A DNA stretch of 64,000 nt. Origin: Methanosphaerula subterraneus (GTDB lineage: Archaea; Halobacteriota; Methanomicrobia; Methanomicrobiales; Methanospirillaceae). Made by a program: the position numbers and the translations under genes. Of the stretch, positions 34,591-43,139 are shown in pieces. The stretch covers positions 2,170,001 through 2,234,000 of the forward strand of contig NZ_CP170508.1 of assembly GCF_052055875.1 (NCBI RefSeq). Reading direction: 5' to 3'. The notes below the pieces were generated by a model. It had not been told where the DNA came from. It worked only from the letters and a program-made list of their open reading frames with translations, and did not search any database. Within the stretch, counting starts at the first letter, position 1. Each line of letters begins with the position of its first letter.

Positions 34591-35073
34591 TCATATCCGG
34601 ACGGTATACCCGGCCCCGTTCAGCATCTGGATCACGGTCTCGTCCCAGACCCGATCGTCGGGCTCCACCAGGCGATCGATCTGGTCTCTAAAGAGCCGGA
34701 TCAGCCCGGGGTCTCTGGAGTCCAGATGACGCTGGCCCATGATCCGCCCGGCCCTCTTCCCCCCGGCGTCGAGGATCAGCAGCCGCCAGCAGCCATAGTC
34801 CCTGCAGATCTCAGGGCGGGTCAGGTGGACGGTGCAGTAGCCTTTCGCAGACGGCCGGTCGAACCTGAAGAACGGACAGGCCTCGGGGCGTTCGGTGAAG
34901 ATACTTTTGTCCTGGAAGAGTTCGACCTTGTCGGGGTCGACGACGACCGGTGTCCGCTCCCCGGTGTACTGGTTTCTGACCAGAAACCGGTACATTCCGC
35001 GGTCCTCTTCAATGATATGGACCAGGCCCAGATGGCTGCAGCATTCCCCGCACTGGTGACATTCGAACGACAG
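34591..35073 (-). CDS. YkgJ-like cysteine-cluster protein, start unresolved
   Basis: The conserved part reads FECHQCGECCSHLGLVH at the N terminus, then CPFFRF, GYCTVHLTRPEICRDYGCWR, the CxxCGxCC and CxIHxxRPxxCR patterns of zinc/iron-sulfur cysteine-cluster proteins. Function is unknown. The only ATG in frame (34995) would cut off CxxCGxCC. The frame is open back to 35112 with no ATG, GTG or TTG; a CTG at 35073 is the first rare candidate. An ATG nearby at about 35107 is in another frame, so a one-base change could also explain it. The 35073 boundary is therefore tentative; about 160 residues. Confidence 0.7.
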   Translation of the reverse strand: MSFECHQCGECCSHLGLVHIIEEDRGMYRFLVRNQYTGERTPVVVDPDKVELFQDKSIFTERPEACPFFRFDRPSAKGYCTVHLTRPEICRDYGCWRLLILDAGGKRAGRIMGQRHLDSRDPGLIRLFRDQIDRLVEPDDRVWDETVIQMLNGAGYTVRI

Positions 35074-35162
35074 ATGATCACACTCGGTACCCGGGTTTTG
35101 CTCGCATACCCCTTAAAGCCCGGTGATGCTATCCCTGTCGTCCTCTGTTCCCGGTGGAGATC

Positions 35163-35345
35163 TCAGTCCTGGAGCTCGGTGAGCATCACCATGATCTTCT
35201 TGATGATGATCTCCTCCTCTTTGAGCCGCTGCCGAAAATCGATCTGCTCGGTGTCAGCGATCTCCATCCGCAGGTCAGAGAGATAACTGGTGAGTATGTC
35301 GATCAGTGTCGATGCATCAGTGTCGGTGAGGGTGAGCTGGATCAT
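35163..35345 (-). CDS. Small acidic helical protein
   Basis: 60 residues, MIQLTLTDTDASTLIDILTSYLSDL then a long charged helix with RLKEEEIIIKKIM and MLTELQD. It looks like a short alpha-helical dimer; I do not recognise a family. GGAGG lies 7 nt before the ATG at 35345, so the upstream in-frame codons are not needed. It lies between the Cys-cluster gene and the RecQ-like helicase on the same strand. Confidence 0.65.
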   Translation of the reverse strand: MIQLTLTDTDASTLIDILTSYLSDLRMEIADTEQIDFRQRLKEEEIIIKKIMVMLTELQD

Positions 35346-35591
35346 CCGGTCCCTCCGATGCAGCACCCCGTCCGGGGGTTCATCCACGGTTCTACGGTCT
35401 CCGTTCCGCTCGTTCTGATCTCAAAAGTCGTTGCCATAATCTTACCCTGTCGATATCCAATTTTGATACTGCCATCATGGCCCTCGTACCTGCAAGGTTG
35501 ATAGGCCCGGATGGGGCATGACAGGGCTCCTGTCGTCCCATGATTATTAAAATCTTCTGCTCGCCTGGAAAAAATGGCCGGCCCCGCCCGA

Positions 35592-37418
35592 TCAGCACGC
35601 CTGGTGACCGGATTCCCCGGCACTCTCCCGGATCACCTCGATGAAGGCCGGGCCGTACCGCTTCACCTTCACCTCGCCGACGCCGGAGATCGCGAGAAGA
35701 CTCTCCCGGTCACACGGTCGGACCCGGGCCATCTCCCGCAGCGTTCTGTCGGGGAAGATCATGAACGGCGGTACCCCCCCCTGGTCTGCGATCGTGCGGC
35801 GCAGAGCTCTGAGCCGGATGAAGAGGTCGTCATCCCCGGCAGCGGGGACTTCAGGCTCAACGGTAGGTCTGGGCTTCGCCACCCTCGCTTTCTTCTTCTC
35901 CGGCGCCGGCAGCATCACCCGGACCGTGCCCCTGAGCAGGTCATCGCTCTTTCTGGTCAGGCCGATCACCAGGTACCGGTCGCCGATCCGCGCCAGGTAC
36001 CCCTGCCTGACCAGCTCGTTGATCCAGGTCCGGTACTGGGCCTTGCTGTGCCCTTTCCCGGTTCCGTACGCAGGGAGGGTGTCCAGGTGACAGTCCCTGA
36101 CCCTGGCGCTCTTCGACCCGCGCAACAGGTCGGCGATCAGGTCGATGCCGAAGTTCGAGGGGAGCTGCTTCACACATCCAACGATCAGGCGGGCCGGTTC
36201 GGTGCCGTCGGTCCTTGCAGCCGGCTGGTCGCAGTTGTCGCACAGGCCGCACTGCTCGTCCGGGTAATCCTCCCCGAAGTAGGAGAGGAGGAACCTGCGC
36301 CGGCAGGTGATCGCCTCGCAGTACTCGGTCATCTCCTGCAGTTTCTTAAGCGAGGCCCGGAGGTTCCGATCTGTCATGTGGTCGTGCTCGAGCATCGAAC
36401 GGACCCGTGCCGTGTCCCCCCGGCTGTAGAAGAGGACGCACTCGCTCGCCCGGCCGTCCCGCCCTGCCCGGCCGGTCTCCTGGTAGTAGGACTCCACCGT
36501 CTTCGGGATGTCGTAATGGATCACAAACCTGACATCCGGCTTGTCGATCCCCATCCCGAACGCGACGGTGGCACAGACGATCCGAATAGTGTTCTTGATG
36601 AACCCATCCTGGACCTTCGTCCTGACCTGTTTCGAGAGGCCGGCGTGGTAGGCGTGCGCATTGTACCCCCGTCGCCGGAGATCCCGGGCGACCTCCTCGG
36701 TCTCCTTCTTGCTCATACAGTAGACGATCCCGGTCTCGTTCCTGTGCCGGCTTAAGGAGGTGAGGAGGAGGACCATCGGGTTCTTCTTCTCGACCACCCG
36801 GTACATCAGGTTCTTCCGGTTGAAACTGCCGACATACTCGTGGGCGTTCAGGATCCCCAGCTGCTGGCAGATGTCCCGCCGCACCTCGGGGATGGCCGTC
36901 GCAGTCAGGGCGACGAGGGGGACGGCCGGGAAGTACTTCTTCAGCTGGGCCAGCTGCCTGTACTCGGGCCGGAAGTTATGCCCCCACTCGGAGATGCAGT
37001 GCGCTTCGTCGACGGCGATCAGCCGGACCGGGGCGGCTCTGATCAGGTCGAGGAAGCCGGCCTGCATGCACCGTTCCGGGGAGACGAAGAGGAGCCGGAC
37101 CTTTCCGTCCTTCAGATCGGCCTCGATCTTCGTCCGGACACGGTACTCCATCGAACTGTTGAAGGCGACCGCAGGGATCCCCCGGGCGTTCAGGTCGTCG
37201 ACCTGGTCCTTCATCAGGGAGATGAGCGGGGAGACGACCACAGTCAGGCCGCCGAGGTAGAGAGCCGGCAGCTGGTAACAGAGCGACTTTCCACCCCCGG
37301 TGGCCATGATCGCGAGCGTGTCCTGCCCTTTCAGCACCGACGCGATGATCTCCTTCTGGTGCGGGAGGAAGGAGGAGAAGCCCCAGTATTTTTTTAACAG
37401 ATCCTCGGGTGGTGTCAT
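35592..37418 (-). CDS. recQ: RecQ-family ATP-dependent DNA helicase
   Basis: 608 residues. Helicase motifs are in order: motif 0 FLPHQKEII, Walker A MATGGGKSLCYQLPAL, VVVSPLISLMKDQV, DEAH box in IAVDEAHCISEWGHNFR, VALTATA, and motif VI ETGRAGRDGRASECVLF. The zinc-binding part has CRRRFLLSYFGEDYPDEQCGLCDNC. A winged-helix region is followed by an HRDC-type C terminus (LRALRRTIADQGGVPPFMIFPDRTLREMAR). RecQ unwinds DNA 3'-5' in recombination and fork repair. RecQ is widespread in bacteria and scattered in methanogens, so old acquisition is possible. The start at 37418 fits the family. Confidence 0.95.
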   Translation of the reverse strand: MTPPEDLLKKYWGFSSFLPHQKEIIASVLKGQDTLAIMATGGGKSLCYQLPALYLGGLTVVVSPLISLMKDQVDDLNARGIPAVAFNSSMEYRVRTKIEADLKDGKVRLLFVSPERCMQAGFLDLIRAAPVRLIAVDEAHCISEWGHNFRPEYRQLAQLKKYFPAVPLVALTATAIPEVRRDICQQLGILNAHEYVGSFNRKNLMYRVVEKKNPMVLLLTSLSRHRNETGIVYCMSKKETEEVARDLRRRGYNAHAYHAGLSKQVRTKVQDGFIKNTIRIVCATVAFGMGIDKPDVRFVIHYDIPKTVESYYQETGRAGRDGRASECVLFYSRGDTARVRSMLEHDHMTDRNLRASLKKLQEMTEYCEAITCRRRFLLSYFGEDYPDEQCGLCDNCDQPAARTDGTEPARLIVGCVKQLPSNFGIDLIADLLRGSKSARVRDCHLDTLPAYGTGKGHSKAQYRTWINELVRQGYLARIGDRYLVIGLTRKSDDLLRGTVRVMLPAPEKKKARVAKPRPTVEPEVPAAGDDDLFIRLRALRRTIADQGGVPPFMIFPDRTLREMARVRPCDRESLLAISGVGEVKVKRYGPAFIEVIRESAGESGHQAC

Positions 37419-37540
37419 GGTCTCTCCAGGGGGATGGCAGTGTAACGGGCAGTGAAACTGGTTGTAAGACTGATGCTGATCATTCTCCCGGAGACCACAT
37501 AGAGTTCGCGGTAGGGGAGGTTCCGGGTGCTCCCGGTCCG

Positions 37541-38833
37541 CTACCGGGCCGGTCCCTCCAGGTCCAGGGCCCTGACGATCGCTTCGACGGCGTCGACCGT
37601 CCGCTCGATCAGGGCTTCGTCCAGCCCGGCCAGTGTGTCGGCGGGGGTGTGGATCACCCGTTCGATCACGCTCATCTCTGCATGGGCTGAGATGGCCATC
37701 GAAGGTATCCCCTGCATCAGGAAGATCATATGGTCCCCCTGGGGCCAGGGCTCGGCCCGCTCCAGGTCTGCGTACGGCTCTCGTGCCAGTTCCGCTCTGG
37801 CGATCATGGTGTCAGGACATGCATAGTACGAAATGCCTGACCTGTGGTCCAGAAGGCCGATCCCGTCGATATTGATCGCAAGGGCGACCTTCGCTGGGTC
37901 GGCGTAACCGGCATCCAGGTACGTCCCCTCGCCCGGGACAGCGTAACACTCCTCACCATTGAAGAAGACGAACTCAAACCCGATCGCCGGCGGCCGCTCA
38001 GCGAACCGCCGGGCGAGGAGGAGCAGGGCCGCCACCCCTGAGGCGTTGTCGAGTGCGCCGGGAGTATAATGTTTGGTGTCCAGGTGAGCAGAGAGGACGA
38101 CCCTCTTCCCGGTCCCCCTCCGGCCGATCACGTTGGCGGCTTCTGTCCGATCGGTCCTGGTTTTGATGACGAGGGTGACCGGGTCGTCCGGGTGCGAGCG
38201 GAGGCGGTCCCCTGCCGGTGAGGTGACCGTGCAGGAGGGGAGCGGGAAGTCCCCGTCGATGATCACCGGTACCGGATAATCCGACCGGGGAGAGATCGTG
38301 ATCAGGGCGGCCGGCGCCTTCTCCTCGAGGACCCTGGCGATCTCCTGGTGCGGTTCATGCTGGTAGAACCGGAAATTCCTCGGCATCAGCGGCTCGGCCG
38401 TCAGGTCCCCGTGGGCGATGACGATCTTCCCGGCGAGGTCCGCCTGCCTCAGGTCGTTCATCGACCCGACCCAGACTGCCGGTGCCGTGACGCTGCATCC
38501 GGGACTGTAGGGATTTGCCACCACCGGAACTCTCTCTTCGCCGGACCGGCATATCGTCTCCTCCACCGTCCAGTTCCTGGTCTCGAACTCCTGCCGTTCG
38601 ACAGCATACCCGAGGGCTTCAAGTTCCCCTCCGATATACTCCTCCGCCCGGCGGCCGCCGGCCGAACCGGTCGGCCGCTCTCCGATTTCTGTGCAGAGCA
38701 TGGCCAGGTGATCCCTGACCCGGCGCCCGGTGGCGGGGAGTGGGTTTTGGTCAGGGGTCCGCCTGTTTCTGTTCGGCCTTTGAGAGAATTCATCCTCGCC
38801 TGGCCAGGGCGATTCGGTTCCGGGAGTATTCAT
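37541..38833 (-). CDS. M28-family zinc aminopeptidase
   Basis: 430 residues without a signal peptide. The peptidase starts after about 38 polar residues. A PA-like insert occupies about 90-225, and zinc ligands are in order: H in LSAHLDTK, D in GALDNASGV, E-E in FFNGEECY, D in INIDGIG and H in VIHTPADT. Family M28 enzymes remove N-terminal residues from peptides using two zinc ions. The ATG at 38833 follows GAGAGAAT; the disordered N terminus leaves a later start possible. It is single-gene, next to a DUF1348 gene on the same strand. Confidence 0.9.
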   Translation of the reverse strand: MNTPGTESPWPGEDEFSQRPNRNRRTPDQNPLPATGRRVRDHLAMLCTEIGERPTGSAGGRRAEEYIGGELEALGYAVERQEFETRNWTVEETICRSGEERVPVVANPYSPGCSVTAPAVWVGSMNDLRQADLAGKIVIAHGDLTAEPLMPRNFRFYQHEPHQEIARVLEEKAPAALITISPRSDYPVPVIIDGDFPLPSCTVTSPAGDRLRSHPDDPVTLVIKTRTDRTEAANVIGRRGTGKRVVLSAHLDTKHYTPGALDNASGVAALLLLARRFAERPPAIGFEFVFFNGEECYAVPGEGTYLDAGYADPAKVALAINIDGIGLLDHRSGISYYACPDTMIARAELAREPYADLERAEPWPQGDHMIFLMQGIPSMAISAHAEMSVIERVIHTPADTLAGLDEALIERTVDAVEAIVRALDLEGPAR

Positions 38834-38894
38834 ATTCTCTCAATGGTTCCTCTGATGTCGTAAAAAAAGTGTTCTGTTCTCTCCTCTCATGGGT

Positions 38895-39368
38895 TCAGAG
38901 GCCAAAGGAAGACAGACCCGGGTAATCGTCAGGGCGTCGACCGAGCGGCCAGTGGAACTTCCGTTCCCCCTCGGTGATCGGCAGGTCGTTGATGCTGGCA
39001 TGGCGCACACTCATCCGGCCGGTCTGATCGAACTCCCAGTTCTCGTTGCCGTACGAACGGAACCAGTTCCCTGCGTCATCATGCCATTCATAGGCGAATC
39101 GTACGGCGATCCTGTTCTCATGGAAGGCCCAGACCTCCTTGATCAGGCGATATTCGAGTTCCTTTGCCCACTTCCGCTTGAGAAACTCGACGATCTCCTC
39201 GCGACCATTGACGAACTCGGTCCGGTTGCGCCACCTGCTGTCGATACTGTAGGCCAGCGAAACCTTTTCGGGGTTCCTCGAGTTCCATCCATCCTCTGCC
39301 ATTCTTACTTTCTCCACCGCGGTCTCAAATGAGAACGGCGGCAATGGTAGCCGGCTTTCTTCTGTCAT
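38895..39368 (-). CDS. DUF1348 (NTF2-like) protein
   Basis: 157 residues. AVEKVRMAEDGWNSRNPEKVSLAYSIDSRWRNR, the GREEIVEFLKRKW and FHENRIAVRFAYEWHDDAGNWFRSYGNENWEF segments, then RHASINDLPI, are diagnostic of DUF1348 within the NTF2/SnoaL superfamily. No enzymatic role is established. A TATA-like TATTAAATATCC about 25 nt before the ATG at 39368 suggests a leaderless transcript. Divergent from the receiver-PAS gene at 39492. Confidence 0.9.
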   Translation of the reverse strand: MTEESRLPLPPFSFETAVEKVRMAEDGWNSRNPEKVSLAYSIDSRWRNRTEFVNGREEIVEFLKRKWAKELEYRLIKEVWAFHENRIAVRFAYEWHDDAGNWFRSYGNENWEFDQTGRMSVRHASINDLPITEGERKFHWPLGRRPDDYPGLSSFGL

Positions 39369-39491
39369 AGCGGGGACAATGCCGGTCGGATATTTAATAG
39401 TATCATCTCCCGGGGCCGGCCGTGAGACTATCATAGCAATCAACATATAATCTGCGACTGACAAAAATTGAACCACAATTGAAGGAACCCC

Positions 39492-40757
39492 ATGTATCGC
39501 ATACTCTCCATCGATGATGAACCTGCTCTCCTTGAGATCACCCGGCTCTATCTTGAACGATCCGGGGAGTTCACCGTCACGACGTGTGCTGGGGGACGTG
39601 AAGCACTGGCCCTCCTGGAGGAGGCCGGTTTTGATCTGATCATCTCAGATTACCAGATGCCAGAGATGGACGGGATCACCCTGTTAAAACTGGTCCGTTC
39701 CCGGTTCAGGAATATCCCGTTCATCCTCTTCACCGGCAAAGGACGCGAGGAGGTGGTCATCGAAGCCTTCGAGAATGGTGCCGATTTTTACATTCAGAAA
39801 GGTGGGGATCCCAGATCGCAGTTCGCCGAACTCTCCAACAAGATCAGGTACGCGATCTCGCGCAAGCGGGCCGAGCAGGCGCTCCGGGAGAGTGAAGAAC
39901 GGTTGACCCTTGCCCTTGAAGGGGCCGAACTGGGTACCTGGGATTATACCATTGAAACAGGGGAGACCGTCTGCAATGAACGGTGGGCGAGGATGCTTGA
40001 GTACTCCCCGGAGGAGAGTTCGTTCTCTCTCCTGTCATGGGAGAACCTTGTCCATCCCGAGGACCTGCCCGGGGCGAAGGAGGAGTTCCAACGCCATATT
40101 GAGGGGGAGATCCCCCGGTTCGAGGCTGAATACCGGGTACGGACCAGGTCCGGAGGGTGGATCTCTGTTCTTGACAAGGGCAAGGTGATTGAGCGGGACG
40201 ATCGGGGGCGGGCACTCCGTGCGGCGGGTACGCACCTCGATATCACCGGGATTAAACAGGCTGAGGAGATGAGGACCCATTACGGGCGTATCTTCGAGTC
40301 TTCTCAGAATGAGATCTACCTCTTCGACCTCCACACGCTCCTGTTCCTCGACATGAACCGGGGGGCTCGCGAAAATCTCGGGTACTCGATGGATGAACTC
40401 CGTACCATGACGCCGCTCGACCTCAAGCCCGAGTTCACCTGGGAGTCCTTCGATGCGCTGCTTGCTCCCCTGCGCAGTGGCGAGAAGGACCAGCAGGTCT
40501 TCTTCACCGTTCATCGAAGAAAGGACGCGTCCCTGTATCCTGTTGAGGTACATCTCCAGATCGCGAGGACCGGAATAATCCCGCTGTTCTTCTCCATCAT
40601 CCTAGATATCACCGAGCACAGGCGCATGGAGAGGGCTCTCAAAGAGAGTGAGGAGAGGATCGCGCACCTCTCACAGTCGCTTGATGAAGCGAACAGGCGC
40701 CTCGATCTCTTCACCTCCTCCACCCGGCAGGAACCCGGTGAAGGGAAACCCGTCTGA
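39492..40757 (+). CDS. Response regulator receiver with two PAS domains, no kinase domain
   Basis: 421 residues. Receiver about 1-120 (SIDDEPALLEI, phospho-acceptor Asp in IISDYQMPEMDG, LFTGKG, IQKGGDP). PAS 1 at about 135-255 (LALEGAELGTWDYTIETGETV, a PAS-3-like fold) and PAS 2 at about 260-380, then a coiled tail ending without an output module. Its receiver is closely related to that of the protein at 1161. Receiver-PAS proteins may accept phosphate from the nearby orphan kinases. ATG at 39492 directly follows AATTGAAGGAACCCC; GAAGGA is a plausible ribosome site. Confidence 0.92.
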   Translation: MYRILSIDDEPALLEITRLYLERSGEFTVTTCAGGREALALLEEAGFDLIISDYQMPEMDGITLLKLVRSRFRNIPFILFTGKGREEVVIEAFENGADFYIQKGGDPRSQFAELSNKIRYAISRKRAEQALRESEERLTLALEGAELGTWDYTIETGETVCNERWARMLEYSPEESSFSLLSWENLVHPEDLPGAKEEFQRHIEGEIPRFEAEYRVRTRSGGWISVLDKGKVIERDDRGRALRAAGTHLDITGIKQAEEMRTHYGRIFESSQNEIYLFDLHTLLFLDMNRGARENLGYSMDELRTMTPLDLKPEFTWESFDALLAPLRSGEKDQQVFFTVHRRKDASLYPVEVHLQIARTGIIPLFFSIILDITEHRRMERALKESEERIAHLSQSLDEANRRLDLFTSSTRQEPGEGKPV

Positions 40758-40844
40758 GTATGCTGCGCGAACAGGTCGTTTTTAGAATTCCCCGTCTCAC
40801 TTTTTGGTTTTGCCTGGAGGGATCAGAACGGTTAAATGATTCAC

Positions 40845-40863
40845 TTACTTAACAATTAAGTAA
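40845..40863. promoter_or_regulatory. Perfect palindrome, MarR operator
   Basis: TTACTTAA-CAA-TTAAGTAA, two 8-bp arms with a 3-bp spacer, ending 17 nt before the MarR ATG. It lies in the TATA/transcription start zone, as expected for an autoregulatory MarR dimer site. Confidence 0.75.
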
Positions 40864-40880
40864 CTAATCGATTGATCGCC

Positions 40881-41378
40881 ATGACCGCTCATGCCATCAC
40901 AATGCAAGACCTGTACGGGGTCTGGATGCGTCTCCGGAACAAAGTCAATGAGATGGAGAGCATCCCTCGCGATTACGGGGTAGAAGACCCCCTCTACCTC
41001 TCCGAGATCCACATCCTTCAGGCGATCGGCGATACGCCGGAGAACAATCTCCGGGTCATCGCCGGCCTGCTCGGCGTGACCCCTTCTGCCACCTCGCAGG
41101 CCGTCACGAAACTGGCCGGCCGCGGACTGGTGCGAAAGATCCGGGGCCGGAAGAACGAGCGCGAGGTCTCGCTCGAACTGACCGATCCGGGAAGGATCGC
41201 CTACGAGCATCATGAACGATCCCATGGACAGATCTACGCCAGGATCACCGAACGGATCGGCACCCTTTCGGACGAGGAACTGGCCCTGGTCGGCCGCGTC
41301 TTCCATGCATTTGAATCGGTCTATGACGAGCGGATCGAGGAGCTCCGTACCGGGCGGCAGCAGTCAGAGGTGAGGTGA
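40881..41378 (+). CDS. MarR-family transcriptional regulator
   Basis: 165 residues. The winged helix has LYLSEIHILQAIGDTPENNLRVIAGLLGVTPSATSQAVTKLAGRGLVRKIRGRKNEREVSLELTDPG, a full MarR recognition helix and wing; long N- and C-terminal helices form the dimer. It sits directly before an MFS exporter whose ATG abuts its stop, and after a perfect palindrome. The usual logic is repression relieved by the exported compound. The ligand is unknown. Confidence 0.93.
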   Translation: MTAHAITMQDLYGVWMRLRNKVNEMESIPRDYGVEDPLYLSEIHILQAIGDTPENNLRVIAGLLGVTPSATSQAVTKLAGRGLVRKIRGRKNEREVSLELTDPGRIAYEHHERSHGQIYARITERIGTLSDEELALVGRVFHAFESVYDERIEELRTGRQQSEVR

Positions 41379-42563
41379 ATGGGGGAAGGAGTCGAAACGG
41401 CGCAGACCCCGCCGGCCGGCACGGCCTCCGGGCTTCGGGAGATCTCTGAACTGGCCCTGGCCCACCTGATCAATGATATCTACGCACCGGTGCTGATGGC
41501 CCTGCAGCCGATGCTGATCACGACGATGGGCTACAGTTACCTCCAGGCCGCCCTCCTCCCGGTGATGCACAGCCTCATCTCGTCGCTCCTCCAGCCGGTC
41601 TTCGGGCGACTGGCCGACAGCCGTGGGTTCCGGGTCAGTGTCAGCCTCTCGATCCTCCTCTCCGGTCTCGGCGTTGCCCTCATCGGTCAGCTCACCGACC
41701 ATTACCTGATCCTGCTCGTCTGCGTGGCGATCTCCGGTATCGGCCATGCCACCTTCCATCCCGGTGCACTCTGCAGGGTCGACGCCATTGCGACCAGGGG
41801 GAACCGGGGTCGGATCACCTCGTTCTTTGTCGTCGGCGGCAACCTCGGACAGGCCCTCGGTCCGATCCTCGGGGGACTGGTCCTGACCTTTGGTGGGATC
41901 CCTGCGGTCACCTGGCTGATCATCCCGGCCGTCGTCGGTGCCCTGATCCTCTTCGTCAGCCCGACCCCTGAAACCTGCCCGGTCGTCCGGAAGGCTGCCA
42001 CGGCCGACGACCATGAGAACTGGAGGCCGGTGCTCCTCCTCTTCGGCGGGAGTACCCTGCGGGCCTGGGTGACGTTCGGGGCGATGACCTTCCTCCCCAC
42101 GTATCTTGTCCTGAACGGGTATCCGATCCTGACGGCCACGATGCTCGTCAGCGTCATGCTCCTTGCCGGGGTTGCCGGGCAGATTGCAGGCGGGGTGCTC
42201 TCTGACCGTCTGGGTAGAAAGCCGATCGTCGTCGTCACCACAATTGCCGCCATTCCAGCCTTCGCTCTGATCCTGCTCACGCACGGGGCCTGGCAGATCG
42301 CTGCTCTCATGACCTTCGGGTTTCTGCTCTGGTCGTCGTTCTCGGTCACCATCGCCATGGCTCATGAGATGATCCCCTCGCAGATCGGCATGATATCGGG
42401 TCTCTTCATGGGGATCGCGATGGGTGCCGGCGGACTGGGGGTATCGGTCTCCGGAGCGATCGCCGACCATCTCGGCCTCACCGCGACCCTGACCCTCTTT
42501 CCGGTCCTCCTCCTCATCGCAGCCCTCCTCTTTCTCCTGGTCCGGTCTCCCCGGAAGGCCTAG
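41379..42563 (+). CDS. MFS transporter, fosmidomycin-resistance-like
   Basis: 394 residues, about 12 hydrophobic helices. The opening ELALAHLINDIYAPVLMALQPML and the PGALCRVDAIA segment in helix 4-5 region resemble the Fsr (fosmidomycin resistance) branch of the major facilitator superfamily. GRLADSRGFR and SDRLGRKP are the loop 2-3 and 8-9 motifs. It probably exports a small toxic compound with proton antiport. The ATG at 41379 immediately follows the MarR stop, and GAGGTGA serves as ribosome site within the MarR end. Confidence 0.92.
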   Translation: MGEGVETAQTPPAGTASGLREISELALAHLINDIYAPVLMALQPMLITTMGYSYLQAALLPVMHSLISSLLQPVFGRLADSRGFRVSVSLSILLSGLGVALIGQLTDHYLILLVCVAISGIGHATFHPGALCRVDAIATRGNRGRITSFFVVGGNLGQALGPILGGLVLTFGGIPAVTWLIIPAVVGALILFVSPTPETCPVVRKAATADDHENWRPVLLLFGGSTLRAWVTFGAMTFLPTYLVLNGYPILTATMLVSVMLLAGVAGQIAGGVLSDRLGRKPIVVVTTIAAIPAFALILLTHGAWQIAALMTFGFLLWSSFSVTIAMAHEMIPSQIGMISGLFMGIAMGAGGLGVSVSGAIADHLGLTATLTLFPVLLLIAALLFLLVRSPRKA

Positions 42564-42611
42564 GCCGTCCAGGGGTTCCGGGAGAGCGGGGATCACCCCC
42601 TGCCAGAAAAT

Positions 42612-42887
42612 TTACTCTCTCTGTTCCCGGGTGATCGCCCCGCCGGCTGCCCTGACCGCCCTCTCAATCTCTTCAAGTAACGCTTCATCGTTCAGGGCGA
42701 AGTCCAGCAGTTCGTACTGGTTCACCAGGGCGATCGGTTTGAGGATGACCATCGGCCGTTCCCCGGCGGTCTCACCCGGATAATCGGCCGGCACCACGGT
42801 CATCGTCTCGTCCTTCCATATCGCGATGTTCCCGACCCCGGCCTCATCCCAGAGTTTCCTGACAATGTCCTGCGTAATCATAGACAC
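42612..42887 (-). CDS. Uncharacterised small protein
   Basis: 91 residues, soluble, mixed alpha/beta. MITQDIVRKLWDEAGVGNIAIWKDETMTVVPADYP, then RPMVILKPIALVNQYELLDFAL and an acidic helix EALLEEIERAVRAAGG. I do not recognise the family. A GGAGGG motif lies 6 nt before the GTG at 42887, which is therefore preferred over the ATG 6 nt downstream. It is single-gene and convergent with the MFS gene. Confidence 0.65.
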   Translation of the reverse strand: MSMITQDIVRKLWDEAGVGNIAIWKDETMTVVPADYPGETAGERPMVILKPIALVNQYELLDFALNDEALLEEIERAVRAAGGAITREQRE

Positions 42888-43139
42888 TTCCCACCCTCCG
42901 GTTCACGAAAGAGAGGTCATCCTGTATAAATAGTCGTATTCCCGAGGAACCCGGAGAGGTCTTCCGGTTTTTCCGCCGGTCGATCCCTGTTCATCTGGCC
43001 CGGCGATGCAGCAGACCGATTGGTGATACGGCGTAAGGTACCGTCGGCAGATTACAACCAGACGATTTTTTTCAATGCGGTTATAATAATAGATCAAAAG
43101 AAATTTTTTTAAGGTGTGACTCTATTCGCCACACCAACC

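Noticed and set aside
41364..42596. A 410-codon minus-strand frame opposite the MFS gene
   Set aside because: Asp/Arg/Gly-rich composition typical of an antisense shadow in GC-rich DNA; the plus strand encodes a clear 12-helix transporter.
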